From: an uncultured Collinsella sp. | GTDB taxonomy: Bacteria; Actinomycetota; Coriobacteriia; Coriobacteriales; Coriobacteriaceae | Direction of reading: 5' to 3' | NCBI GenBank assembly: GCA_959026535.1 | Contig: CAUFMB010000016.1 | Span: forward strand, 1-40,778 | DNA length: 40,778 nucleotides | Shown here: in pieces, positions 8,018 to 16,287 of the stretch | How the letters are laid out: each line of letters opens with the position of its first letter | Numbering within the stretch: position 1 is the stretch's first letter | Program-made: the position numbers and the translations under genes | The notes under the pieces: generated by a model | What the model was told of the DNA's origin: nothing | Database searches by the model: none | Seen by the model: the letters and a program-made list of their open reading frames with translations, nothing else

Positions 8018-8190
8018 AAGGCGAAGCAGTCTGGCTTGGGGCGCGAGGCGGTTTGCCCGCGCGTCCTATACAGTAATGTCCCTTGCCCAGGATTCCCACC
8101 TGGTTCCCTCCGCAAGCCAGCGCGGGCTGTGCGGGCGCCGCGCCGGTCATTTCCTTTTATCCGATTGTCATATGCTCGTTGCCGAAACTT
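8018..8190 (-). ncRNA. Cobalamin riboswitch in the cbiK leader
   Basis: Read on the minus strand the core elements follow in the right order: GGGAA (8104-8108), GGTG (8097-8100), AATCC (8090-8094), ACTGTA (8069-8074) and a B12 box AAGCCAGACTGCTTCGCC (about 8020-8037), close to the consensus AGYCMGgAgACCkGCC. The 5' limit is approximate. Between it and cbiK lie a CACGGC/GCCGTG hairpin (about 7997-8011) and an ACCC/GGGT hairpin (about 7971-7982), which could form the expression platform. It should lower expression of cbiK and the downstream transporter genes when adenosylcobalamin is plentiful. Confidence 0.85.
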
Positions 8191-8355
8191 TTACTATGAT
8201 AGTGGGCACTTGTGAACGTGTCAAAGCCAGGGCGGGCGGCATTGCGCCTCCTGCCTGCGTATTTGCGCCGATTGCCACCGCAGACGCCGTGTTTTGCCCG
8301 CTGCGCGAAGGGCGGCGTAAACGGTTGAGATGAGAAACAGGAAGGGAAGGCTCGG
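8191..8355 (+). promoter_or_regulatory. Leader of the plus-strand cobalamin operon
   Basis: No gene is seen here. Overlapping -10-like boxes TACTAT/TATGAT occur at 8192-8200, with only a badly spaced TTGTCA at 8165 as -35. A hairpin with ACGCCG/CGGCGT arms (about 8284-8319) precedes the ribosome site GGGAAGG (8344-8350) of cbiF. I do not find a second cobalamin riboswitch on the plus strand: a GCCAGG at 8226 resembles part of a B12 box, but none of the upstream core elements accompany it. Confidence 0.4.
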
Positions 8356-9147
8356 ATGATTCATATCGTTGGCGCAGGCTCGGGCGCCGCCGACCTTATC
8401 ACGCTGCGCGGGGCGCGCCTTCTGCGCGCGGCCGACGTGGTCGTTTGGGCGGGAAGCCTTGTGAACCCCGAGCTGCTCGCTGAGTGCAAGGAATCCTGCA
8501 TCGTCTACGACAGCGCGCACATGACCTTGGAGGAAGTGCTCGACGTGATGTGCGCGGTGGATGCGCGGGGCGAGGAAGTGGTGCGCCTGCACACGGGCGA
8601 CCCGTGCCTGTACGGCGCCATCCAGGAGCAGATGGACGCACTCGACGCGCGCGGCGTGGACTACGAGGTGGTGCCCGGCGTGTCGAGCTTTTGCGGTGCC
8701 GCGGCGGCGCTTCGCCAGGAATACACGCTGCCGGGAATCAGCCAGTCGGTCGTGATCACGCGGCTTTCCGGGCGCACCCCCATGCCCGCGGGCGAGAGCA
8801 TGCGCACCATGGCGGAAAGCGGCTCGACTATGGTCATCTTCCTGAGCTCGGGTATGCTCGCCGAGCTTTCCGCCGAGCTTTTGGCCGCGGGCCGCAGCTC
8901 CGACGAGCCGGCGGCGCTCGTGTACAAGGCGACCTGGCCTGAGGAGCGCGTGGTGCGCTGTACAGTGGGCACGCTCGCCGATGCGGGCGCGCGAGAGGGC
9001 ATCGACCGCACGGCGCTCGTGGTGGTGGGCCGCGTGCTCGGAGCTCGCGGCGGACTTGCGCACGACGGCGCGCAAGCGGAGTCGTACGAGCGCAGCAAGC
9101 TTTACGACCCTTCGTTTGCCACGGGGTATCGGAAGGCGAGCAGCTAG
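8356..9147 (+). CDS. cbiF: Cobalt-precorrin-4 C11-methyltransferase
   Basis: A 263-residue SAM-dependent tetrapyrrole methylase that methylates C11 of cobalt-precorrin-4 in ring contraction chemistry. Opening GAGSGAADLITLRG and the WAGSLVNPELL stretch are characteristic of CbiF/CobM, and the family's GDPCLYGAI (about residues 82-90) and VPGVSSFCGAAA (about 108-119) motifs are present. Length is normal. ATG 8356 has GGGAAGG 5 nt upstream. First gene of the rightward cobalamin operon, transcribed divergently from cbiK; 1 bp separates it from cbiD. Confidence 0.93.
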   Translation: MIHIVGAGSGAADLITLRGARLLRAADVVVWAGSLVNPELLAECKESCIVYDSAHMTLEEVLDVMCAVDARGEEVVRLHTGDPCLYGAIQEQMDALDARGVDYEVVPGVSSFCGAAAALRQEYTLPGISQSVVITRLSGRTPMPAGESMRTMAESGSTMVIFLSSGMLAELSAELLAAGRSSDEPAALVYKATWPEERVVRCTVGTLADAGAREGIDRTALVVVGRVLGARGGLAHDGAQAESYERSKLYDPSFATGYRKASS

Positions 9148-9148
9148 C

Positions 9149-10333
9149 GTGGCCTTCGAGCACTACATGTATATCGGGACGACCCGCCTGCGCTGCGGCT
9201 ACACCACGGGGAGCTGCGCCGCGCTCGCGGCGAAGGCGGCCTGCGAGATGCTCTTGTCACGAAAGCCCGTCGGCCTCGTGTCGATCGTCACCCCCGGCGG
9301 GCTGCCCGTCGAAGCGAACGTGGTCGACGCATGCATCGGTGAGGGGTGCGCCCAGTGCGCCGTGCGAAAGGACGCAGGCGACGATGCCGATGTGACCGAC
9401 GGCGTGCTCGTGTACGCGCGCGTGGAACATGCGGGGTCGGGCACGGGTGCTGCGGGCAGCAAGGGCGTGCCCGCGCGCGAATCGGAAGTTTCCGTCGATG
9501 GCGGCGTGGGCGTGGGGCGCGTGACTTTGCCCGGGCTCGAGCAGCCGGTGGGGGCGGCCGCCATCAACGCGACGCCGCGCGCGATGATCACTTCGGCGGT
9601 GCGCGAGGTGTGCGCCGCGCACGGCTTTTCTGGAAATATTGCTGTGACGATTTCGGTACCCGAGGGTGTTGCCCTTGCCGAAAAGACCTTCAACCCGCAC
9701 CTGGGGATAAAGGACGGCATCTCCATCCTGGGCACGACGGGCATCGTCGAGCCGCGCAGCCTCGCTGCTTTGCGCGACAGCATCGAGCTCGAGATTCGGC
9801 AGCATGCGGCTATGGGGCGGCGCGGAGTCGTGCTCACGCCCGGCAACTACGGCGCGCAGTTCATCTCGGGGCATTTCCACCTAAACGGTGCGCCGGTGGT
9901 CTTTATCTCCAACTTTGTGGGCGATGCGATTGATTGCTGCGTTCGCGAGGGATTTACTAATGTCCTTCTTGTGGGACACATCGGCAAGTTGGTGAAGGTC
10001 GCGGGCGGCATCATGGACACCCATTCGCGTACCGCCGACTGCCGCGCGGAGATTCTGGCCGCCCACGCGGCCTTGGCCGGCGCGGGCGCGAAGACCGTGC
10101 GTGAGATCCTGTCGTCGGTCACGACCACGGCGGCGCTCGAGGTAATCGAGGCCGCCGGCGTGGGGGACGCTGCGCGCGCCTCGCTCGCTGCGGCAATCGA
10201 GGACAGGTTGCGCCGCCGCGCGGCGGGCGCATGCGACATCGCCGCGGTCGTGTTCGACGCCGAGCGCCGCGAGCTTTTCCGCACGTCGGGCGCCGATGCA
10301 GTTATCGGGAAATTGGGGGCGACGTATGAGTAA
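9149..10333 (+). CDS. cbiD: Cobalt-precorrin-5B C1-methyltransferase
   Basis: CbiD methylates C1 of cobalt-precorrin-5B in the anaerobic pathway. The 394-residue protein opens with the family's hallmark RCGYTTGSCAA (15-25) and keeps the conserved GGLPVEANV and GNYGAQF stretches and the VGHIGKLVKVAGG motif. A small insertion near residues 90-110 is Gly/Ala-rich. GTG 9149, one base after the cbiF stop, is preferred: it gives a normal N-terminus and GGAAGG lies about 12 nt upstream. ATG 9167 is the alternative. Its 3' end overlaps the cbiL remnant by 8 bp. Confidence 0.93.
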   Translation: MAFEHYMYIGTTRLRCGYTTGSCAALAAKAACEMLLSRKPVGLVSIVTPGGLPVEANVVDACIGEGCAQCAVRKDAGDDADVTDGVLVYARVEHAGSGTGAAGSKGVPARESEVSVDGGVGVGRVTLPGLEQPVGAAAINATPRAMITSAVREVCAAHGFSGNIAVTISVPEGVALAEKTFNPHLGIKDGISILGTTGIVEPRSLAALRDSIELEIRQHAAMGRRGVVLTPGNYGAQFISGHFHLNGAPVVFISNFVGDAIDCCVREGFTNVLLVGHIGKLVKVAGGIMDTHSRTADCRAEILAAHAALAGAGAKTVREILSSVTTTAALEVIEAAGVGDAARASLAAAIEDRLRRRAAGACDIAAVVFDAERRELFRTSGADAVIGKLGATYE

Positions 10334-10559
10334 AGGCGTTCTGTACGGGGTGCGCCGTGCAATCGGCTGGCCGGGGACGAAGGTGGTCATGAAGGCGCGC
10401 CGCTCGCTTGCGGACACGAAGCGCTTCCTTTGCGAGGAGGGTGCCTTCGACGGTGCCGAGCTTGTAGAGGACTGTGGGCTTCCGGGCGAGCGCGTGTACC
10501 GCTCGCTCGACGATGTGCCCGATCGGGGCAGCTACTTCTCGACGATGGTGGTGCGCTAG
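10326..10559 (+). pseudogene. cbiL: Cobalt-precorrin-2 C20-methyltransferase remnant with internal deletion
   Basis: A 77-codon open frame. Residues 1-9 (MSKGVLYGV) match the start of CbiL/CobI, which normally continues GVGPGDPELLT. From about residue 18 (TKVVMKARRSLADTKRF) to the end (CGLPGERVYRSL, YFSTMVVR) it matches the CbiL C-terminus. The middle of about 150 residues, including the SAM-binding and substrate sites of a normal 230-240-residue enzyme, is missing. The frame is preserved: ATG overlaps cbiD by 8 bp and TAG abuts the cbiG start, so coupling in the operon survives. It cannot act as a methyltransferase in this form. A functional cbiL elsewhere, or an assembly collapse, is possible. 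Confidence 0.75.
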
Positions 10560-11693
10560 ATGAGGGTTTCCTGCATAGCGTTCACTGAGAGGGGGTATGC
10601 GTTGGCGGTGCGCACCGCACACGCGCTTTCCGATTGCGCACAGACAGGTGAAGACGACCCTGGCTGGGACGTTTCCGTTTCGCGCGGGTTCGGCGAGGGG
10701 AAGGCCGACCTGCGCGCATGGACGGCGCTCGCGTGGGAAGCGTCGGACGCGCTTCTGTTCGTGGGCGCGGCGGGCATCGCCGTGCGGGCGATCGCGCCGC
10801 ATGTCGCTTCGAAGGCAACCGATTCCGCGGTTGTGGTGATTGACGAGGCGGGGCGCTTTGCCGTCCCGCTTTTGTCGGGGCATTTGGGCGGTGCGAACGA
10901 GCTTGCGCAAACTGTGGCCCGCGCGGTAGGGGCCATCCCCGTCATCACCACGGCGACCGACGTCCGCGGCGTGTGGGCGGTGGATACGTGGGCGCGCTGT
11001 GCGGGGCTCGCCGTTTCGAATCCCGAGGCCATCAAGCGAGTGTCGGCGCGGCTGCTTTCGGGCGGGCGCGTGGCACTCTATTCCGACATGCCGATTTCGG
11101 GACAGCCGCCTGAGGGGGTAGACATTGCGTCCGACCGCGCTCGGGCCGATATCGTCGTGTCGCCGTTCGCTGGCGCGAATGCAGGCGCGTTCGTTCGCGC
11201 GGCGGAGACAACGGACGAGGTCGTGCCCGCCGGTGAGACGGGGATGCCGGCGGGCATGCGGGTGCAGGCGCCTGCGCCCGAGCCGCTTCGCCTTGTCGTG
11301 CCCTGTATCGTTGCGGGCATAGGGTGCCGTCGCGGCGCGTGCGCCGAAGCGATCGGGGAGGCGTTTCTTCTCGCGTGCGGGCAGGCGGGCATCTCGCCTT
11401 TGGCCGTGCGCGAGGCGGCGACGATCGACGTGAAGGCGCACGAGGAGGGTCTGCTCGCCTTCTGCCGCGCGCGCAATATCCCGCTTGCGACGTATTCCGC
11501 AGAGGAGTTGTCGCAGGTCGAAGGCAGCGTTTCGCCATCTGATTTCGTGCGCGCGACGGTGGGGGTCGACAATGTGTGCGAGCGCGCGGCGCTCGCGGGC
11601 GGGGGCAAACTTATCTTCCCGAAGCTCGCTCACGGCGGCGTGACCGTCGCGTTTTCCAAAGTATCTATCGAACTTTCGTTTAAGGAGCGGTGA
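10560..11693 (+). CDS. cbiG: Cobalt-precorrin-5A hydrolase
   Basis: CbiG opens the delta-lactone of cobalt-precorrin-5A and releases the two-carbon fragment as acetaldehyde. The protein has 377 residues. The N-terminal/central domain has the conserved LLFVGAAGIAVRAIAPH (about 65-81) and PLLSGHLGGANELA (about 103-116). A variable linker spans about 205-240, and the C-terminal CbiG domain has GIGCRRGA and ends with a KLIFPKLAHGGVTVAF-type stretch. ATG 10560 follows the cbiL-remnant TAG without a gap. Its stop overlaps the cbiH start by 1 bp. Confidence 0.93.
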   Translation: MRVSCIAFTERGYALAVRTAHALSDCAQTGEDDPGWDVSVSRGFGEGKADLRAWTALAWEASDALLFVGAAGIAVRAIAPHVASKATDSAVVVIDEAGRFAVPLLSGHLGGANELAQTVARAVGAIPVITTATDVRGVWAVDTWARCAGLAVSNPEAIKRVSARLLSGGRVALYSDMPISGQPPEGVDIASDRARADIVVSPFAGANAGAFVRAAETTDEVVPAGETGMPAGMRVQAPAPEPLRLVVPCIVAGIGCRRGACAEAIGEAFLLACGQAGISPLAVREAATIDVKAHEEGLLAFCRARNIPLATYSAEELSQVEGSVSPSDFVRATVGVDNVCERAALAGGGKLIFPKLAHGGVTVAFSKVSIELSFKER

Positions 11694-12436
11694 TGGGAAA
11701 GCTCTTCGTGGTGGGGATCGGCCCGGGCGGCCCCGACGGCATGACGATTGCGGCTCGGCGCGCGCTCGAGGCGGCCGACATCGTTGTTGGGTACACGAAA
11801 TACGTGGAGCTCGCGCTTGCCGCCGTGCCCGACGCGGCGCATCTCGCGACGCCGATGATGCACGAGGTCGAACGGTGCCGTCTGGCGCTTTCGCGCGCGC
11901 AGAGCGGAGAAGCCGTGGCGCTCGTGTGCAGCGGTGACGCGGGCGTTTACGGCATGGCGAGCCCCGTGCTGGAGCTTGCGGAGGACTACCCCGATGTAGA
12001 CGTGGAAGTTATCTCCGGGGCCACCGCGGCTCAGAGCGGGTCGGCGGTGCTCGGCGCCCCGCTTGCCCACGACTTCGCGGTCGTGTCGCTCTCCGACCTG
12101 CTCACGCCGTGGGAGGTCATCGAGCGCAGGCTCGCCGCCGTGGCGAGCGCCGACTTCTGCATCTGTTTGTACAACCCGCGCAGCAGAAAGCGCGCCGACA
12201 GGCTCTCGCGCGCGGCGAAGATTATGCTCGAATGGAAGGCCCCCGACACGCTCTGCGGCTGGGTACGCAACATCGGGCGCGAGGGGCAGCAGTCGGGCAT
12301 GTGCAGGCTCTCCGAGCTGGGGGAGCTCGACGCCGACATGTTCACCACCGTGTTCGTCGGCAACGCGGACACGAAGCGCGTAGGCGGCCGTATGGTCACG
12401 CCGCGCGGGTATCGGGAGATTCCATGCGAAAGGTAA
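11693..12436 (+). CDS. cbiH: Cobalt-precorrin-3 C17-methyltransferase
   Basis: A SAM-dependent tetrapyrrole methylase that methylates C17 with ring contraction, 247 residues. Recognised from the opening KLFVVGIGPGGPDGMT, the VVGYTKYVE motif, the SGDAGVYGMA loop and LYNPRSRKRADRL, all typical of CbiH/CobJ. The longer CbiH60-type C-terminal iron-sulfur extension is absent. ATG 11693 has AAGGAG 5 nt upstream and overlaps the cbiG stop (TGATG). A GTG one codon earlier is less likely. Its 3' end overlaps cbiET by 13 bp. Confidence 0.93.
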   Translation: MGKLFVVGIGPGGPDGMTIAARRALEAADIVVGYTKYVELALAAVPDAAHLATPMMHEVERCRLALSRAQSGEAVALVCSGDAGVYGMASPVLELAEDYPDVDVEVISGATAAQSGSAVLGAPLAHDFAVVSLSDLLTPWEVIERRLAAVASADFCICLYNPRSRKRADRLSRAAKIMLEWKAPDTLCGWVRNIGREGQQSGMCRLSELGELDADMFTTVFVGNADTKRVGGRMVTPRGYREIPCER

Positions 12437-13773
12437 CGATAATCGGGGCGGGGCCCGGAAACCCCGACTTGCTCTCGCGCGCGGCGCTCGACGCGATCGA
12501 CATCGCCGATGTGGTCATCGGCGCTCATCGCGCGCTTGCCGGCATCGACGTGCCGCCCGACGTGGTGAGATGCGAGCTCGTGAAGACGGCGGACATCGTC
12601 GCCGCGCTCACCGATGCGGCGTCGTGGCAGCGCGCCGTGGTCGTGATGACGGGCGATGTGGGGCTGTTCAGTGGCGCGCGCCGCCTGGTGGAGGCGCTCT
12701 CCGGCGACGCGCAGGTGGACGTGCGCGTCATTCCCGGCATAAGCTCAGCGTCGTATCTCGCCGCGCGCCTCGCGCGTCCATGGCAGGATTGGCGCTTCGC
12801 GAGCGCTCACGGCGTGGCGTGCGACATCGTGGCCGAGGCCGAGCGCGCAGGTGAACTCTTCCTCGTCACGTCGGGCGGGGAAGACCCCTCGCGGCTTTCG
12901 GGTGAGCTTGTGCATGCGGGCTTCGGGGACGCGCGCGTGACGGTGGCCGAGCGCCTGTCGTACCCCGAGGAGCGCATCACCTGCGCGACCGCAAGTGAAA
13001 TTGCAGGTCAGACGTTCGACGACTTGAACGTGATGCTTATCGAGTTCGCAGGCGGCGCCGGCTCGCCCGCGGGCTCTAGCGTAGCCTCTGAGGCGCCTGC
13101 CGGTGCGTCTGCGCCCACGGCGGCTTCTTCCGCGGCGGACTCTGCGGGCGCATCCCGCGCCGCGAGCTCCCGCTGGCCGTACGCTTCCTCGGGCATTCCC
13201 GACGAGCTCTTCATCCGCGGCGACGTTCCCATGACCAAGCAGGAGGTGCGCGCCGTCGCGCTCGCGAAGCTGCGCCTTACCGCGACCGACACCGTGTGGG
13301 ACGTCGGCGCCGGCACGGGGAGCGTGTCGATCGAGGCGGCGCTCGTCGCGCGAGTGGGGTCGGTATGGGCGGTCGAGCGCAACGCGGCCGGCGTGCGGCT
13401 CATCCGAGAGAACGCGGATGCATTCGGCTGCGGCAACGTGCATGCGGTCCCCGGTGTCGCCCCCGAAGCGCTCGCGAAACTGCCCGTCCCCGACGCCGTG
13501 TTCGTCGGCGGGAGCGCGGGTGAGCTTCCCTCCATCGTGGAGGCGGCGCTCGAGAAAAACTCGCAGGTTCGCCTGTGTGTGCCATGCGTCACCGTTGAGA
13601 CGCTCACCGAGGCGTGCGCGCTCCTCTCGGGTTCGCGCTTTAAGGGGTTCGAGGCGTGCCAGGTGTCGGCCGCCCGCGCCGAGGCTGTAGGCTCGCACCA
13701 TCTTATGAAGGCGCAAAACCCCGTGTTCCTCGTCAGCGCGCGTGGTGCAGGTGGGGAAGGCGGCGCCCGGTGA
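12424..13773 (+). CDS. cbiET: Fused cobalt-precorrin-7 C5-methyltransferase / C15-methyltransferase-decarboxylase
   Basis: A CobL-like fusion of CbiE (residues about 1-208; GAGPGNPDLLSRAAL, TGDVGLFSGA at 76-85, VIPGISSASYLAA) and CbiT (about 255-449; PMTKQEVRAVAL and SAM-binding DVGAGTGSVSIEAA at 293-306). It methylates C5 and C15 and removes the C12 acetate carboxyl. The domains are joined by an Ala/Ser-rich linker of about 40 residues (212-250) that looks flexible. ATG 12424 starts inside the end of cbiH. The stop overlaps cbiA by 4 bp (GTGA). Confidence 0.93.
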   Translation: MRKVTIIGAGPGNPDLLSRAALDAIDIADVVIGAHRALAGIDVPPDVVRCELVKTADIVAALTDAASWQRAVVVMTGDVGLFSGARRLVEALSGDAQVDVRVIPGISSASYLAARLARPWQDWRFASAHGVACDIVAEAERAGELFLVTSGGEDPSRLSGELVHAGFGDARVTVAERLSYPEERITCATASEIAGQTFDDLNVMLIEFAGGAGSPAGSSVASEAPAGASAPTAASSAADSAGASRAASSRWPYASSGIPDELFIRGDVPMTKQEVRAVALAKLRLTATDTVWDVGAGTGSVSIEAALVARVGSVWAVERNAAGVRLIRENADAFGCGNVHAVPGVAPEALAKLPVPDAVFVGGSAGELPSIVEAALEKNSQVRLCVPCVTVETLTEACALLSGSRFKGFEACQVSAARAEAVGSHHLMKAQNPVFLVSARGAGGEGGAR

Positions 13774-15152
13774 GCACGACCATCCCGCGCTTCATGGTCG
13801 CTGCGCCCTCGAGCGGGAGCGGCAAGACGGTCGTTACGTGCGCGCTCCTGCGCGCGCTCGCACGCCGCGGCCTTGCATGCGCGGCCTTCAAATGCGGCCC
13901 CGACTACATTGACCCGCTCTTTCATCGTCGCGTCGTGGGTGCGCGCTCGGGCAACTTAGACGGCTTCTTCACCGACGCCCCGACGCTGCGCGCCCTGCTC
14001 GCACGCGGCGCCGCGAGTGCGGATGTCGCGGTGCTCGAGGGGGTCATGGGCTTCTACGACGGCATGGCGCCCGGCGTGGCCGACGCGAGCAGCTACCAGG
14101 TTGCGCGCGACACGGAAACGCCGGTCGTTTTAGTGGTGAACGGGCGCGGGGCGTCTTTATCGCTCGCCGCCGTAATCCGCGGCATCGCCGAGTTCCTGCC
14201 TTGTGCGAACGTGCGCGGCGTCGTGTTGAACAAGACGAGCGCCGCTGCCTGCGCCTACGCGGCGCCTGCGATCGAGAAGCACACGGGCGTCGCGGTTTTG
14301 GGGAATATCCCCGCCGACGAGGCGTTCTCGCTCGAAAGCCGGCATCTGGGGCTTGTGACCGCCGACGAGGTCGAGCAGCTCTCCGCGCGCATCGACAAGA
14401 TGGCCGAGCTGGTGGAAAAGACCGTCGACGTCGACCGCTTGCTCGAAACAGCGGCGACGGCACCCGATATCCGCGAGGAACCTTACCGGTTGGAGCCGAT
14501 CGCGGGAGCGCGGCCCATCGTCGCCGTCGCCCGTGACGAGGCGTTCTCGTTCTACTACGAGGAGAACCTGCGCGCGCTCGAGGACCTGGGTTGCGAGCTG
14601 GCCTTTTTCAGCCCCTTGTGTGATAGTGAGTTGCCCCGGGGGACAAGCGCCCTCTATCTGGGAGGCGGCTACCCGGAGCTCCATGCGCGGCAGCTCTCCG
14701 AGAACGCGCCTATGCGCGAGGCGGTGCGGCGCGCGGTGGAATCCGGCATGCCGACGGTCGCCGAATGCGGTGGGTTTCTGTACCTGCAGCGTGAAATCGC
14801 CGATAGCGAGGGGCGGCGCTGGCCTGTTGCGGGCGCCCTTGAAGGCGCAAGCGAGAACGGGGGAAGGCTGTCCCATTTCGGGTACGTGGAGCTCACTTCC
14901 CAACGCGACGGGCTCTACGGGCCGCGCGGCACACGCATCCGCGCGCACGAGTTCCACTACTGGCAGTCCACCTGCCCGGGCGGCGACTTCTGGGCGCAGA
15001 AGCCCCGGCGCGACAAGGGCTGGCCGTGCATGACGACCACCCCGTCCCTGGTTGCGGGCTTCCCGCATGTGTACTATCCTGCGAACCCCGACGTTGCGCG
15101 CACGTTCGCGTCTGCCGCAGCGTCGTTCGCAGAGAGGAGACGGCATGGCTGA
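13770..15152 (+). CDS. cbiA: Cobyrinate a,c-diamide synthase
   Basis: A glutamine-dependent amidase that amidates the a and c side chains of cobyrinate using ATP, 460 residues. The N-terminal synthetase domain has a P-loop APSSGSGKT (12-20) and KCGPDYIDPLFH (41-52). The C-terminal class I glutamine amidotransferase domain has the nucleophile Cys333 in AECGGFLYL, preceded by LYLGGGYPELHA (296-307). GTG 13770 overlaps the cbiET stop (GTGA), with GGGGAAGG upstream; the next ATG is codon 9. The 3' end overlaps cobT by 8 bp. Confidence 0.93.
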   Translation: MSTTIPRFMVAAPSSGSGKTVVTCALLRALARRGLACAAFKCGPDYIDPLFHRRVVGARSGNLDGFFTDAPTLRALLARGAASADVAVLEGVMGFYDGMAPGVADASSYQVARDTETPVVLVVNGRGASLSLAAVIRGIAEFLPCANVRGVVLNKTSAAACAYAAPAIEKHTGVAVLGNIPADEAFSLESRHLGLVTADEVEQLSARIDKMAELVEKTVDVDRLLETAATAPDIREEPYRLEPIAGARPIVAVARDEAFSFYYEENLRALEDLGCELAFFSPLCDSELPRGTSALYLGGGYPELHARQLSENAPMREAVRRAVESGMPTVAECGGFLYLQREIADSEGRRWPVAGALEGASENGGRLSHFGYVELTSQRDGLYGPRGTRIRAHEFHYWQSTCPGGDFWAQKPRRDKGWPCMTTTPSLVAGFPHVYYPANPDVARTFASAAASFAERRRHG

Positions 15153-16287
15153 AGCAACCGAAACCGCGTTGGCCTGCATCCGCGAGGAAGTCGAGCGCGC
15201 GTTCTCGTCGGCGCCGGGCGCCGTGCTCGAAGCCGCGCTCTCCCGGATCGCGCCCGCAGACGAGTGCGCCCGCGCCGCCGCGTACGCCGAGTGGGACTCC
15301 ATCGCGCATCCCTTGCGGGGATTGGGCGACTTTGAAGACGCCGTCGCGTGTATCGCCGCGGCTCAGGGGAGCGCCGAGGTGGCCGAGTTTCCCCGTGCAC
15401 TCGCGGTATTCTTCTCCGACAACGGGGTCGTTGCCGAAGGCGTGTCGCAAAGCGGGCAAGACGTGACGCGAGCCGTCGCGCGCAACATGTGCGAGGGGGC
15501 CACGAGTGCCTGCCGCATGGCGGCGTTCGCGGGTGCCGAGGTCGTGCCCGTCGACGTGGGTATGGCCCGGGGCATAGAAGACGCGCGCATGGTGCGCGCG
15601 AACGTGCGGCGGGGGAGCGACAACATCGCGCACGGCGCCGCTATGTCTCGCGATGGGGCCGTGCGCGCAATCGAGGTCGGAATCGCCGTCGCGTGCGGGC
15701 TTGCCCGCGCCGACGTGCGCCTTCTCGTCGCGGGCGAGATGGGCATCGGCAACACGACCACCTCGGCGGCGGTGGCCGCAGTGCTCCTCCGGGCGGACGC
15801 GCGGAGCCTCGTCGGGCGCGGCGCGGGGCTCTCGGACGCCTCACTCGCGCGCAAGCGCGACGTGGTCGAGCGCGCTATCGACGCGAACTCGCCCGATCCC
15901 GCCGACCCGATCGACGTGCTCTCGAAGGTGGGCGGCTTCGACATCGCGGCGATGTGCGGCTTCTACCTGGGGGCCGCGGCCTCGAAGGCGCCGGCGCTCC
16001 TCGACGGGGTAGTATCCTGCACGGCGGCCCTGTGCGCGGCGCGCCTGTGCTCCAACGCCTTGGGCTACCTCGTGGGCACCCACGCATCAAGTGAACCCGC
16101 AAGCCAGGAGCTCCTTCGCGAGCTCGGCATAAAGGCACCCCTCGACGCAGGCATGCACTTGGGCGAGGGCGCGGGCGCCATGGCGTATCTGCCCCTTCTG
16201 GATTCGGCGCTGCGCGTGTACCGGGATGGGAAGACGTTCACGGCGACCGGCATGGCTGCTTACGAGCATTTCGAGGCCTGGAAATGA
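15145..16287 (+). CDS. cobT: Nicotinate-nucleotide:dimethylbenzimidazole phosphoribosyltransferase
   Basis: Makes the alpha-ribazole phosphate precursor of the lower nucleotide loop from nicotinate mononucleotide and a base. 380 residues. Conserved stretches are FFSDNGVVAEGVSQSG (89-104), GEMGIGNTTTSAA (197-209) and the late LGEGAGA (339-345), whose Glu341 corresponds to the catalytic glutamate known in Salmonella CobT. ATG 15145 has AGAGGAGA 6 nt upstream. No genes for making a lower base are in the window, so the base is probably salvaged or made elsewhere. Confidence 0.93.
   Translation: MAEATETALACIREEVERAFSSAPGAVLEAALSRIAPADECARAAAYAEWDSIAHPLRGLGDFEDAVACIAAAQGSAEVAEFPRALAVFFSDNGVVAEGVSQSGQDVTRAVARNMCEGATSACRMAAFAGAEVVPVDVGMARGIEDARMVRANVRRGSDNIAHGAAMSRDGAVRAIEVGIAVACGLARADVRLLVAGEMGIGNTTTSAAVAAVLLRADARSLVGRGAGLSDASLARKRDVVERAIDANSPDPADPIDVLSKVGGFDIAAMCGFYLGAAASKAPALLDGVVSCTAALCAARLCSNALGYLVGTHASSEPASQELLRELGIKAPLDAGMHLGEGAGAMAYLPLLDSALRVYRDGKTFTATGMAAYEHFEAWK

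Noticed and set aside
8220..8240. Second B12 box on the plus strand before cbiF
   Set aside because: A GCCAGG-like stretch is present, but none of the other riboswitch core elements precede it on that strand.
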